From contig NC_058518.1 in the NCBI RefSeq assembly GCF_904849725.1, forward strand, positions 12,048,147 to 12,112,146: DNA of 64,000 bases, written 5' to 3'. Of the stretch, positions 47,114 through 59,335 are shown piece after piece. The notes under the pieces were generated by a model. The model saw only the letters and a program-made list of their open reading frames with translations. It did no database searches and was not told the origin of the DNA. Origin of the DNA: Hordeum vulgare subsp. vulgare. Its lineage: Eukaryota; Streptophyta; Magnoliopsida; Poales; Poaceae. Every line of letters begins with the position of its first letter. The stretch's first letter is position 1. The translations under genes were made by a program, and so were the position numbers.

Positions 47114-47127
47114 TGGCATCATGAGCT
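47114..47127 (+). other. Degraded primer binding site (initiator tRNA-Met type)
   Basis: TGGCATCATGAGCT stands where Copia elements carry TGGTATCAGAGC-type sequence complementary to initiator tRNA-Met, two bases after the LTR end. Confidence 0.6.
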
Positions 47128-48090
47128 TGGTTCATGCGTAGATGTCTTCTCGAGTAGAACACAAAAGTTTTTGTGGGCGGTGATGTGCGTTTTGCTGCCC
47201 TCCTTAGTATTTTCTTGATTCCGCGGTATTGTTGGATTGAAGCGGCTTGGACCGACATTACTCGTACGCTTACGAGAGACTGGTTTCATCGCTACGAGTA
47301 ACCCCGTTGCTCAAAGATGACTGGCAAGTGTCAGTTTCTCCAACTTTAGTTGAATCGGATTTGACCGAGGAGGTCCTTGGATGAGGTTAAATAGCAACTC
47401 ATATATCTCCGTTGTGGTGTTTGCGTAAGTAAGATGCGATCCTACTAGATACCCATGGTCACCACGTAAAACATGCAACAACAAAATTAGAGGACGTCTA
47501 ACTTGTTTTTGCAGGGTATGCTTGTGATGTGATATTGCCAACGATGTGATGTGATATATTGGATGTATGAGATGATCATGTTGTAATAGATAATATCGAC
47601 TTGCACGTCGATGGTACGGCAACCGGCAGGAGCCATAGGATTGTCATTATACTAATGTTTGTGCTTGCAGATGCGTTTACTATTTTGCTAGGATGTAGCT
47701 TTAGTAGTAATAGCATGAGTAGCACGACAACCCCGATGGCGACACGTTGATGGAGATCATGGTGTGGCGCCGGTGACAAGAAGATCGTGCCGGTGCTTTG
47801 GTGATGGAGATCAAGGAGCACGTGATGATGGCCATATCATGTCACTTATGAATTGCATGTGATGTTAATCCTTTCATGCACCTTATTTTGCTTAGAACGA
47901 CGGTAGCATTATGAGGTGATCTCTCACTAAAATTTCAAGACAAAATTGTGTTCTCCCCGACTGTGCACCGTTGCTACAGTTCGTCGTTTCGAGACACCAC
48001 GTGATGATCGGGTGTGATAGACTCAACGTTCACATACAACGGGTGCAAAACAGTTGCGCACGCGGAACACTCGGGTTAAGCTTGACGAGC
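47128..48090 (+). other. Copia leader between primer site and gag
   Basis: Non-coding leader. Its last part (47909-48090, GTGATCTCTCACTAAAATTT on) is repeated at 48987-49170 after the internal partial LTR. No host gene. Confidence 0.6.
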
Positions 48091-48344
48091 CTAGCTTGTT
48101 TAGCACGTAAGGAGGACTACTCAGTAGTTCAATGTGCAGTCTTGTATGGCTTAGAACCGGGACTTCAACGTCGCTTTGAGCGTCATGGAGCATTTGAGAT
48201 GTTCCAGGAGTTGAAGTTTATCTTTCAGAAGAACGCCCGGATCGAGAGGTATGAGACCTCCGATAAATTCTATGCTTGCAAGATGGAGGAGAACTCGTCT
48301 GTCAGTGAACATGTGCTCAAATTTTTTGGGTACTCAAACCGTCT
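48091..48344 (+). pseudogene. Copia gag fragment, open reading frame, cut by a partial LTR
   Basis: A continuous frame reads QRRFERHGAFEMFQELKFIF, then ARIERYETSDKFYACKMEE and VSEHVLKFFGYSNRL, the gag segment of Copia elements that binds RNA and builds the particle. It stops where the LTR piece begins at 48345. The corresponding segment of the main interior (about 49650-49860) is much more decayed, so this piece probably came from a younger copy. Confidence 0.75.
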
Positions 48345-48988
48345 GGAAAGAAAATCAAAGAGAAAAGAAAAAAAAGGAGGAGGTGGGAAAGGGAAGAAAG
48401 ACTCCACCTTCCAAACCAAGTTGGACTCGGTTTGGGGGGGAGACCTTCCCCCCTTGGCTCGGCCGAAACCCTTAGGGGTCCTTGGACCCCAAGGCAAGGC
48501 TCCCCCTCTTCCCCCTATATATACGGAGGTTTTAGGGCTGATTTGAGACGACTTTTCCACGGCAGCCCGACCACATACCTCCACGGTTTTTCCTCTAGAT
48601 CGCGTTTCTGCGGAGCTCGGGCGGAGCCCTGCTGAGACAAGATCATCACCAACCTCCGAAGCGCCGTCACGCTGCCGGAGAACTCTTCTGCCTCTCCGTC
48701 TCTCTTGCTGGATCAAGAAGGCCGAGATCATCGTCGAGTTGTACGTGTGCTGAACGCGGAGGTGCCGTCCGTTCGGCACTAGATCGTGGGACTGATCGCG
48801 GGACGGTTCGCGGGGCGGATCGAGGGACGTGAGGACGTTCCACTACATCAACTGCGTTCACTAACGCTTCTGCTGTACGGTCTACAAGGGTACGTAGATC
48901 ACACATCCCCTTTCGTAGATGGACATCACCATGATAGGTCTTCGTGCGCGTAGGAAAAATTTTGTTTCCCATGCGACGTTCCCCAACA
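48345..48988 (+). repeat. Partial Angela-type LTR (last 644 bp) inside the Copia
   Basis: It starts at GGAAAGAAAATCAAAGAG, equivalent to about 46470 in the 5' LTR, and ends GCGACGTTCCCCAACA at 48988. It then joins a leader sequence starting GTGATCTCTCAC, skipping the primer site and about 800 bp. There is no target duplication, so this is a recombination product and not a separate insertion. Confidence 0.9.
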
Positions 48989-51900
48989 GTGATCTCTCAC
49001 TAAAATTTCAAGACGAAATTGTGTTCTCCCCGACCGTGCACCGTTGCGATAGTTCTTTGTTTCGAGACACCACGTGATGATCGGGTGTGATAGACTCAAC
49101 GTTCACATACAACGGGTGCAAAACAGTTGCACACGCGGAAAACTCGGGTTAAGCTTGACGAGCCTAGCATGTGCAGACATGGCCTCGGAACACATGAGAC
49201 CGAAAGGTCGAGCATGAATCGTATAGTTGATATGATTAGCATAGAGATGCTTACCACTGAAACTATTCTTGACTCACGTGATGATCGGACTTGAGATAGT
49301 GGATTTGGATCATGTACCACTCAAATGACTAGAGAGATGTACTTTTTGAGTGGGAGTTCTTAAGTAATATGATTAATTGAACTAATTGTCATGAACATAG
49401 TCTAATGGTCTTTGCGAATTACGATGTAGCTTGCGCTATAGCTCTACTATTTTTATATGTTCCTAGAGAAAATTTAGTTGAAACTTGATAGTAGCAAACT
49501 TTGCAGAGGATTGTCCTCGTTGCTGCGCAGAAGGCTTATGTCCTTAATGCACCACTCGGTGTGCTGCACCTCGAGCGTCGTCTGTGGATGCTGTGAACAT
49601 CCGACATACACGTTTCTGATGACTACACGATAGTTCAGTACAAAATACTTAATGGCTTAGAAGCAAGGCGGCGAAGACGTTTTGAAACGTCACGGAACAT
49701 AAGAGATGTTCTAAAGAGATGAAATTGTGATTTCATGCTTGTGCCCTTGTTAAGAGGTACGAGACCTGTGACAAGATTCTTTGTCCACAAAGTAAGGGAG
49801 AAAAGCTCAATCGTTGAGCGTGTGCTCAGATTATCTGAGTACGACAATCGCTTGAATCAAGTGGGAGTTAATCTTCCAGATGAGATAGTGATGGTTCTCC
49901 AAAGTCACTGCCACCAAGCTGTGAGAGCTTCGTGATGAACTATAACATATCAAGGATAGATACAATGATCCTTGAGCAATTCGCGATGTTTGACACTGCG
50001 AAAGTAGAAATCAAGAAGGAGCATCAATAGTTGATGGTTAGTAAAACCACTAAGTTTCAAGAAAGGCAAGGGCTAGAAGGGATACTTCTTGAAACGGCAA
50101 AACAATTGCTGCACTAATGAAGAGACCCAAGATTAAACCCAAACCCGAGACTAAGTGCTTCTGTAATGAGGGGAACAGTCACTGAGGCGGAGCAACTCTA
50201 GATACTTGGTAGATAAGAAGGCTGGCAAAAGTCGAAAGAAGTATATTTGATATACATGATGTTGATGTGTACTTTACTAGTACTCCTAGTAGCACGAGGG
50301 TATTGGATACCGGTTCGGTTGCTAAGTGATTAGTAACACGAAATGAAAGCTACAGCATAAACGGAGACTAGCTAAAGGCGAGGTGACGATACGTGTTGGA
50401 AGTGTTTCCAAGGTTGATATGATCAAACATCGCACGCTCCCTCTACCATCGGGATTGGTGTTAAACCTAAATAATTGTTATTTGGTGCTTGCGTTAAGCA
50501 TGAACATGATTGGATCGTGTTTATTGCAATACGATTATTCATTTAAAGAGAATAATGGTTACTCTATTTGCTTGAATAATCACCTTCAATGGTTTATTAA
50601 ATTTCGATTGTAGTGTTACAAATGTTCATGATATTGGTGCCAAAAGATACGAGGTAATGATGATAGTACCACTTACTTGTGGCACTGCCGCTTGAGTCAT
50701 GTTGGTATAAATTGCATGAAGAGGCTCCATGCTGATGGATCTTTATACTCACTTGATTTTGAATCACTAGTGACATGCAAATCACACCACATGAGCAAGG
50801 CCTTGTTTTCATTGAGATGAAATAAGATAATAACTTGTTGGAAGTGATACATTTTGATGTATGCAGTCCAATGGGTGCTGAGGCACGCAGTGGATATCAT
50901 TATGTTCTTACTTCAATGACGATTTGAGTAGATACTAGAGTATTTGCTTAATGAATCACAAGTATGAAATATTGAAAAGTTCAATTCTGTTTCGGAATGA
51001 AGTTCGTCGTAACAAGAGGATAAACTGTCTACGATATGATCATAGAAATGAATATCTGAGTTACGAGTTTTGGTACGCAGTTAAGACAATGTGGAAATTG
51101 TTTCGCAGTTCATGCCACCTAGAACATCATAGTGTGATGATGTGTCTGAACGTCATAGCCACACACTATTTGGTATGGTGCATGCTATGATGTCTCTTAT
51201 CGAATTACCACTATCGTTTATGGGTTAAGCATTAGAGACAACCGCATTCACTTTAAATAGGGCACCACGTATTTCCGTTGAGATGACACAGTATAGACTG
51301 AGGTTTAGAGAAATCTAAACTGTCGTTTCTTGAAAGTTTGGGGTTTCGACACTTATGTGAAAAAGTTTCAATCTGATAAGCTCGAACCCAAAGCGGATAA
51401 ATGCATCTTCATAGGATATCCAAAACAGTTGGGTACATCTCCTATCTCAGATCTGAAAGCAAAGTGTTTGTTTCTAGAAATGGATCCTTTCTCGAGGAAA
51501 GGTTTCTCTCGAAAGAATTGAGTGGGAGGGTGGTAGAACTTGATGAGGTTATTGAACCATCACTTCGACCAGTGTGTAGCAGGGCGCAGGAAGTTGTTCC
51601 TGTGGCGCCTACACCAATTGAAGTGAAAGCTGATGATGGTGATCATCGAGCATCGGATCAAGTTACTACAAGCCTCGTAGGTTGACAAGGTCGCGTACTA
51701 CTACAGAGTGGTACGGTAACCCTGTCTTGGAGGTCATGTTGTTGAGCAACAGTGAACCTACGAGTTATGGAGAAAGCAATGGTGGGCCCAAATTCCGACA
51801 AATGGCTGGAAGCCATGAAATCCGAGAGAGGATCCATGTATGAAAACAAAGTGTAGACTTTGGAAGAACTACTTGATGGTCATAGGACTATTGAGTAAAG

Positions 51901-53136
51901 ATGGATCTTTAAAAGGAAGACAGACGATGATAGTGATAAGTCACTATTAAGAAAAGCTCGACTTGTCGCAAAGATGTTTCCGACAAGATCAAACAGTTGA
52001 CTATGATGAGACTTTCTCACTCGTAGCGATGCTAAAAGTCTGTTAGAATTATGTTAGTAGTTGCTGCATTATTTATGAAATATTGCATGTAGGATGTCAA
52101 AACATTGTTTCCTCGACGGTTTCCTTGAGCAAACATTGTATGAGATACAACCATGAGGTTTTGTCGATCCTAAAGATACTAACAAGTATGCAAGCTCCAG
52201 TGATCCTTCAATGCACTGGTGCAAGCATCTCGGAGTTGGAATATACACTTTGATGAGGTGATCAAATATTTTGGGTTTGTACAAGGTTTATGAGAAACTT
52301 GTATTTCCAAAGAAGTGAGTGGGAGCACTATAGAATTTCTGATAAGTATATGTGGTTGACATATTGTGGATCAGAAGTAATGTAGAATTTCTGTAAAGCA
52401 TACAAGGTTGTTTGAAAGGAGTTTTCAAAGGAATACCTGGATTGAGCTACTTGAACATTGAGCATCAAGATCTATGGAGATAGATCAAAACGCTTAATAG
52501 AAGTTTCAACAAAATTCATGCCTTGACAAGTTTTGAAGGAGTTCAAAATAGATCAGCAAAGAAGGAGTTCTTGGTTGCGTTGTGAGGTGTGAATTTGAGT
52601 AAGACTCAAAACCCGACCACGGCAGAATAAAGAGAATAGACGAAGGTCGTCTTCTATGCCTTAGCCGTAGACTCTAAAGTATGCCATGCTGAGTACCGCA
52701 CCTGATGTGTGCCTTGCACTCTGTTGAGAGGTACAGAGAGTGATCCATGATTGAATCACTAGCAGCGGTCAAAATTTATCCTTAGTAACTGATAGACTAA
52801 GGAATTTTTCTCGATTATGGAGGTGGTTAAAGAGTTCATCGTAAAGAGTTACGTCGATGCAAGCTTTGACACTAATCTGAATAACTATGAGTAGTGAAAC
52901 GGATTCGTATAGTAGAGTAGATATTTGGAGTATTTCCGAATAGCACATAGTAGCAGCATCCATAAGATGACATAAAGATTTGTAAAGAACACACGGACCT
53001 GAAAGTTTCAGAACCGTTGACTAAAACCTCTCTCACGAGCAAGACGTGATCAGACCCCATAAATATATGGGTGTTGGATTCGTTGGAATCACATGGTGAT
53101 GTGAACTAGATTATTGACTCTAATGCAAGTGGAGAC
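48989..53136 (+). pseudogene. Decayed Copia gag-pol
   Basis: Remnants occur in Copia order. Gag is at about 49640-49935 (SSIVERVLRLSEYDNRLNQV in one frame). The integrase C-terminal segment is at about 51330-51540 (KVWGFDTYVKKFQSDKLEPK, then KVFVSRNGSFLEERFLSKE). Reverse transcriptase is at about 51780-52030 (KWLEAMKSERGSMYENKVWT, then KARLVAK), and RNase H at about 52845-52890 (YVDASFDTNLNN). Stops and frameshifts occur throughout, and the reverse transcriptase active-site region is not recognisable. GCAAGTGGAGAC at 53125-53136 is the polypurine tract. Confidence 0.8.
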
Positions 53137-54972
53137 TGTTGGAAATATGCCCTAGAGGCAATAATAAATTAGTTATTATTATATTTCTTAGTTCATGATA
53201 ATCGTTTATTATCCATGCTATAATTGTATTGAATGAAGACTTATATACATGTGCGGATACATAGACAAAACACTATCCCTAGCAAGCCTCTAGTTGGCTA
53301 GCCAGTTGATCAAAGATAGTCAGGGTCTTCTGATTATGAACAAGGTGTTGTTGATTGATAACTGGATCACGTCATTAGGAGAATCACGTGATGGACTAGA
53401 CCCAAACTAATAGACATAGCATGTTGATCGTGTCATTTTGTTGCTACTGTTTTCTGCGTGTCAAGTATTTGTTCCTATGACCATGAGATCATATAACTCA
53501 CTAACACCGGAGGAATACTTTGTGTGTATCAAACGTCGCAACGTAACTGGGTGACTATAAAGATGCTCTACAGGTATCTCCAAAGGTGTTCGTTGAGTTA
53601 GTATGGATCTAGACTGGGATTTGTCACTCCGTGTGACGGAGAGGTATCTCAGGGCCCACTCGGTAATACAACATCGCACACAAGCCTTGCAAGCAATGTG
53701 ACTTAGTGTAAGTTACGGGATCTTGTATTACGGAACGAGTAAAGAGACTTGCCGGTAAACGAGATTGAAATAGGTATGCGGATACTGACGATCGAATCTC
53801 GGGCAAGTAACATACCGAAGGACAAAGGGAATGACATACGGGATTATATGAATCCTTGGCACTGAGGTTCAAACGATAAGATCTTCGTAGAATATGTGGG
53901 ATCCAATATGGGCATCCAGGTCCCGCTATTGGATATTGACCGAGGAGTCACTCGGGTCATGTCTACATAGTTCTCGAACCCGCAGGGTGTGCACACTTAA
54001 GGTTCGACGTTGTTTTATGCGTATTTGAGTTATATGGTTGGTTACCGAATGTTGTTCGGAGTCCCGGATGATATCACAGACGTCACGAGGGTTTCCGGAA
54101 TGGTCCGGAAATGAAGATTGATATATAGGATGACCTCATTTGATTACCCGAAGGTTTTCGGAGTTACCGGGAATGTACCGGGAATGACGAATGTGTTCCG
54201 GGTGTTCACCGGGGGGGGCAACCCACCCCGGGGAAGCCAATAGGCCTTGGGGGTGGCACACCAGCCCTTGGTGGGCTGGTGGAACAGCCCAAGAAGGCCC
54301 TATGCGCCATAGGAAGAAAATCAAAGAGAAAAAAAAGAGGAGGTGGGAAAAGGGGGAAGGACTCCTCCTTCCAAACCTAGTTGGACTCGGTTTGGAAGGG
54401 GAGGGTTGCCCCCCTTGGCTCGGCCGACCCCCTTGGGAGTCCTTGGACCCCAAGGCAAGGCTCCCCCTCCTCCCCCTATATATACGGAGGTTTTAGGGCT
54501 GATTTGAGACAACTTTTGCCACAGCAGCCCGACCACATACCTCCACGGTTTTTCCTCTAGATCGCGTTTCTACGGAGCTCGGGCGGAGCCCTGCTGAGAT
54601 TAGATCACCACCAACCTCCGGAGCGCCGTCATCCTGCCGGAGAACTCATCTACCTCTCCGTCTCTCTTGCTGGATCAAGAAGGCCGAGATCATCGTCGAG
54701 CTGTACGTGTGCTGAACGCGGAGGTGCCGTCCGTTCGGCACTAGATCGGAGCGGATCGTGGGACGGATCGCGGGATGGTTCGTGGGACGGTTCGCGGGGC
54801 GGATCGAGGGACGTGAGGACGTTGCACTACATCAACCGCGTTCACTAACGCTTCTGCTGTGCGGTCTACAAGGGTATGTAGATCGAACATCCCCTCTCGT
54901 AGATGGACATCACCATGATAGGTCTTCGTGCGCGTAGGAAATTTTTTGTTTCCCATGCGACGTTCCCCAACA
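53137..54972 (+). repeat. 3' LTR of the Copia element
   Basis: TGTTGGAAATATGCCCTAGA to CGACGTTCCCCAACA, 1836 bp, directly after the purine tract. It shares the family-specific 5' end with 45297-47112. It contains an extra GCGGATCGTGGGACGG-type repeat near 54750-54790 that the 5' LTR lacks. Confidence 0.95.
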
Positions 54973-55372
54973 CGACCCCCAGGTCTATTCACACCTATCG
55001 TTTCGACTTTCGCTTTTACTTTTCTTTGTTACTTTGTTGCTTTCAGTTCTCACTTGGCGAACAATCTATAAGGGATTGACAGCCCCTTCATAGCGTTGGG
55101 AGCAAGCTTTTTGTGTTTGTGCAGGCACTTGTGATACTCCTTCACTGGATCGATACCTTGGTTCTCAAACTGAGGGAAATACTTACCACCGCTGCGCTAC
55201 ATCACCCTTTCCGCTTCGAGGGAACACCAACGCAAGGCTCCAAGGCCACGGGGGGAATCCTTTGCATATTTGCCTAGGAAGTCCCTTAAGGCGTAGACGT
55301 AGCAGAAGGATTCCTGGTGCCATAGCACGTTTCTGGCGCCGTTGGAAGGTCTTTTGTTGCAGTAGCAGTAGT

Positions 55373-56389
55373 CTACTACAGACCTAGGGGTCCGTAGTTA
55401 GTAGCTAGATGGCTTCTTCTCTCTCTTGGATCTTCAATACAAAGTTCTCCATGATCTTCATGGAGATCTATCCGATGTATTCCTCTTTGCCGGTGTGTTT
55501 GTCGAGATCCGATGAATTGTGGATTTGTGATCAGATTATCTATGAATTATATTTGAGTCTTTGCTGATTTCTTATATGCATGATTTGTTATCCTTGTAAG
55601 TCTCTTCGAGTCTTGGGTTTTGTTTGGCCAACTAGATCTATGATTCTTGCAATGGGAGAAGTGCTTGATTTTGGGTTCATACCGTGTGGTGACCTTTCCC
55701 AGTGACAGAAGGGGCAGCAAGGCACGCATCGTGTTGTTGCCATCAAGGGTAACAAGATGGGCTTTCATCATAGATTTGAGATTGTCCATCTACATCATGT
55801 CATCTTGCTTAAGGCGTTACTCTGTTCTTATGAACTCAATACACTAGATGCATGCTGGATAGCGGTCGACGTGTGGAGTAATAGTAGTAGATGCAGAAAC
55901 TATCGGTCTACTTGTTTTGGACGTGATGCCTATATGTATGATCATTGACATAGATAATGTCAGGAATTTGTGCGGTTCTATCAATTGCTCGACAGTAATT
56001 CGTTCACCCACCATCTACTTGCTTTCATGAGAGAAGCCACCAGTGAACACTATGGGCCCCGGGGCTACTCACAATTATCATCTCAGCTTTTACTTTTACT
56101 TTGCTTTGTTTACTTTTTGCTTTCAGTTCTCACTTTGCAACAATCTATAAGGGATTGACAACCTCTTCATAGCGTTGGGTGAAGCTCTTTGTGTTTGTGC
56201 AGGTACTTGTGACTTGATGCGATCCTCCTACTGGATTGATACCTTGGTTCTCAAACTGAGGGAATACTTACCGCCACTGTGCTACATCACTCTTTCCTCT
56301 TCAAGGGAACACCAACGCAAGGCTCCAAGATCGCGGGGGAATCCTTTGCATATTTGCCAAGGAAATCCCTATAGGCGTAGCCAGCAGCA
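55373..56389 (+). repeat. 3' LTR of the Gypsy element, last 1017 bp
   Basis: It resumes at CTACTACAGACC after the GTAGT duplication and ends GTAGCCAGCAGCA, the same end as the 5' LTR. The element's own target duplication CAAGC follows. Confidence 0.9.
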
Positions 56390-56784
56390 CAAGCCCACAT
56401 TTTAGATCATAAGCAAGACAATCTACAAAAAGAATTCAAATAGCATATATGTGTCCATAGCAAAAATACAATTTGTTTATTACTCCTATGTTTGAAATAT
56501 AAGAAGTGTCAGAATTTTTGACAATCAAAGATTTTTTTTGTTTCACCAGTGGTATAGAAAAACATCTATCGTATAAACCTGTAATTGTTATTGACTGTTT
56601 TTAAATAAATACTTATCATTTTGAAATAACATAGATAGTGGTTTACAATTTTTGAAGGAGTTTACAAAATTTTTGGTAACTTCTTTAAGATAAGGGTGTG
56701 GTAAACTCCGCCAGAGATGTGGAATGCTTCTTTCTTTTCAAAACAAGGCATGTAATTCTTCTATCGTCTTTTTCTCTGATGCAA
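56390..56784. other. Intergenic, no gene seen
   Basis: AT-rich. ACTCCTATGTTTGAAATATA near 56482 faintly resembles a Stowaway end, but no partner end or TA duplication was found. Confidence 0.4.
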
Positions 56785-57435
56785 ATGCAGCTTCACCTTA
56801 GCTGTTAGTTTTGTTTTTTTAATGTTATCATTTTTTGCGGGTATTTTGTTATCGTTTAAAAAATGGAGCATTGACAAATGAAAATCCATTTGACCCGATT
56901 CGGGATCTCTAAAAAAGTTTACTGTCCATGCACTGTTTTGATCTGATTTGTCTTTTTTCTGAGAGTTGCTCAGATGTTCAAATGATATACAAAATGGAGC
57001 AGACCTCATGCATCAAATTATCTACCGCCCAAAAAAATTGAGATTTTTTTTAATTTTCTAGTATTTGTTTTGATTTTTTTTTCGACCGAGTACAGATGAG
57101 TCTTGGCACAGAAACGCTGCACTCATTGACAAACACATTGTTATGTGCAGCGAATGAAAGAAGATACAAATAACATGCGGACATATGCACTTGTTACACA
57201 TGTAGAGTAAAGGAAGGAAAACAAATAATATCCATGCATAAGTTGATTGTAAGACTACTATTAGTTGAGTAATACTACAAGTTTTCATCCGCAAAAAAAT
57301 AAGCAACCCATGCATGTAGCGCAAAGCAAAAATGATAATAATAATTAATATATCCATGTAATGCAAAATAACGCTTAATTACTGGTGGATTTTCCCTTCA
57401 AATTAACTCATTCATCAAGAGTTTTATTTCGGCTG
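56785..57435 (+). repeat. Dispersed repeat copy B (matches 23515-23845)
   Basis: It starts GCAGCTTCACCTTAGCTGTT and keeps the block order of copy A, with two inserted stretches (about 56880-57130 and 57235-57300). It ends with TTCATCAAGAGTTTTATTTCGGC. Non-coding. Confidence 0.7.
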
Positions 57436-58800
57436 TTCAGATCTACTTATAGGATATCTTTGTTTGTAAGATATACCTATAAGGAACCATTCCCTATGAT
57501 TTCTGTTGTAGACCATCTGTAGATCTGCCAGGGACAACCCAACAGTGACGGTATTATTGGCATGTGCCAAATTTGACCACAGTGACAGCAACAAGAGTAC
57601 GGTTGATCATGATGATGATGTGTGCTTGTACCTTGACCAATGCCACTAGGTGTGTACCACTCTAGTTGAACTACAGTAACTAGCAGTTTTCGCTAGTTTT
57701 CCTCTGGACTTCTATTATTGTGTACGTAGACAAACCAACTGTTACATACAAGAGCAACTGGTATTCTCTACAAGTCCAGTGGAGTTGTGGAGTCCAATGG
57801 AATCCCAGTGGTGACTGTCCCGCATTTATTTTCTTCAACATGAACACCATACATGCCACATTTCTCTACTTTTTTGGCACAAATATATTTCTCTACTTTT
57901 TTTTCCTCAGTAATAATATAATTTCCCATTTTTCTTCTTCTTGAGTGGGTAATATAATTCTCTATATTCTTAAGGTTTTATTTCTGTCGGTCTGAGTTTT
58001 TATTTTTTAATATATGAGCAGCATACTTTCTTTTCTTTTGTTGAGGAATAGCGGAGCATTTTTATATGCATGGGCGGTAGGGTTTTCGTCCTCGGAGGAT
58101 ATAAAGCTCACGTCGGCCCAGCCAACAGATTACAGTACCGAGTAATCATGTTGCACCCGCAAAAAAAAAAAAGTAATCATGTTGCGGGCCCATGGAGCGC
58201 CTGGGCTGGCCTCAGCCCACTGGAACACGTGCCATACCAGACCGGCCCGGGTCCACCCATGACGTCAGCCTCTCCTGCCTGTCCCTTCAGGCTCAGGCAT
58301 GGCCACTGTCACGCGTCAACTTCTTCTTTTTTTTTTCTCATCCTGCTTAACTTGCATCATTGAACCACGGAGGAGCTCAAATGCTCAATGAAGGATCTTT
58401 TCTTTTTCCCATTTTGTTCTTCACATTTGTCTCAGGAATTCCCGCAACGAAAGAGCATGATCGCCGGACGTCCCACTACCATTAAATGTGTCAAAAATGA
58501 AGGACGCCCTCGACAAAACCATCGCAATCGGACCGACAACGACGCGATTCAGTTCAACGGGTTGGTCATACCAAACAACACTCGCCCTCACGAGACGCGA
58601 CAGCCACGTGCGGAAATGACATGGTCTGCATTATTTCCCACCTTCTAGGTGAAAGGCCTAAACCCTAGACCTCCTGCCGCGGCGACAAATGGCATGCCCC
58701 AAGCAGCAGGGACTAGAGGCTACGCTGCGGTTGTGGCACAGTTTCATCACGTTGCTGCCCGGTGGCTTGTCGCTCGTCGGGCACTGCAGAGACGAGCTTG
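57436..58800. other. Intergenic, no gene recognised
   Basis: ACTTATAGGATATCTT and AAGATATACCTATAAGG (57445-57485) form an imperfect palindrome. GTAATCATGTTGC is repeated at 58142 and 58170 on either side of an A run. GC content rises after 58180. A frame at 58388-58648 has no domain and is not called. Confidence 0.45.
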
Positions 58801-59335
58801 TTAGACCTACCGTTTACAGCAACCACGACTTAGCCTGCTGATGGGAACCCTGCAAACAAAAAGGGTGCAGAGTTTCATAAGATTACAGGATATGGTGCAG
58901 CAAGCAGCTACTACCCTACAAACAATGGCAGGCATCTGTAGCTACTAGCTAGCAGCAAGGCAAGTTCACAGCCTACAACAGTAGAGCTCACCTAACTCGA
59001 GACCAGCAAATGAGCAAGATGAGAGGCCAACAACCCATGGCAGAAAATTTTGCCAAATGAGCAAAGCGCCCAAAGGGAAATTGTAGGATGGGCCTTTGTT
59101 TCTGTTTCTAGAAGCCGTCGATTTCGATGCGGGTGCACTGATGCAGCAAGGGATGACCGCAACCGAAAAATGATGACAAACAATCTCCTTAGCGACAAAG
59201 GTACAGGAAATGAGCAGAGCAGAGCATCGCAATCTGTTCTACCTGACTACACGGCCATCAGCACTGATGATGGTACATATGAACGACAAGCTGCGAGCTG
59301 TAATGATAATATTTCCACACAAGCTTGAAACAAGT
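58801..59335 (-). other. Probable 3' UTR and downstream flank of the 172-residue gene
   Basis: No competing frame. A precise poly(A) signal could not be assigned on the minus strand. The frames here on either strand lack domains. Confidence 0.35.

Larger units (their letters stand above)
45297..54972 (+). mobile_element. Angela/BARE-type Copia, two LTRs, decayed interior
   Basis: The 5' LTR (45297-47112) and 3' LTR (53137-54972) are both complete and similar. The flanking pentamers are CGGCC (45292-45296) and CGACC (54973-54977), one base different. The interior has a degraded primer site, an extra gag fragment joined to a partial LTR (48091-48988), and gag, integrase, reverse transcriptase and RNase H remnants in Copia order full of stops and frameshifts. 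It cannot encode its own proteins. Confidence 0.92.
44073..55367 (+). mobile_element. Same-family LTR unit inserted in the 3' LTR, itself split by a Copia
   Basis: The unit starts TGATACGTCTCAAACG at 44073 and ends GTTGCAGTAGCA at 55367, with a perfect GTAGT duplication. Without the Copia it is about 1.6 kb: a complete LTR of the outer element's family plus roughly 55 extra bases after the usual LTR end. The extra bases contain two primer-site-like pieces, CCTGGTGCCATAGC and TTCTGGCGCCGTTGG. No internal domain or second LTR is present, so it acts as a solo LTR with an extended end. Confidence 0.8.
37909..56389 (+). mobile_element. Full-length non-autonomous Gypsy element carrying nested insertions
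   Basis: The 5' LTR (37909-39469), tRNA-Asp primer site, one gag-protease frame, purine tract and 3' LTR (43533-44072 plus 55373-56389) are all present. The flanking pentamers are CAAGT (37904-37908) and CAAGC (56390-56394), one base different, as expected for an old insertion. After removing the nested material the element is about 7.2 kb. It lacks reverse transcriptase, RNase H and integrase. The two-piece 3' LTR adds to about 1557 bp against 1561 for the 5' LTR. Confidence 0.85.

Noticed and set aside
56470..56600. Possible Stowaway end near 56482
   Set aside because: Only a loose match to one terminus; no opposite inverted end and no TA duplication were found.
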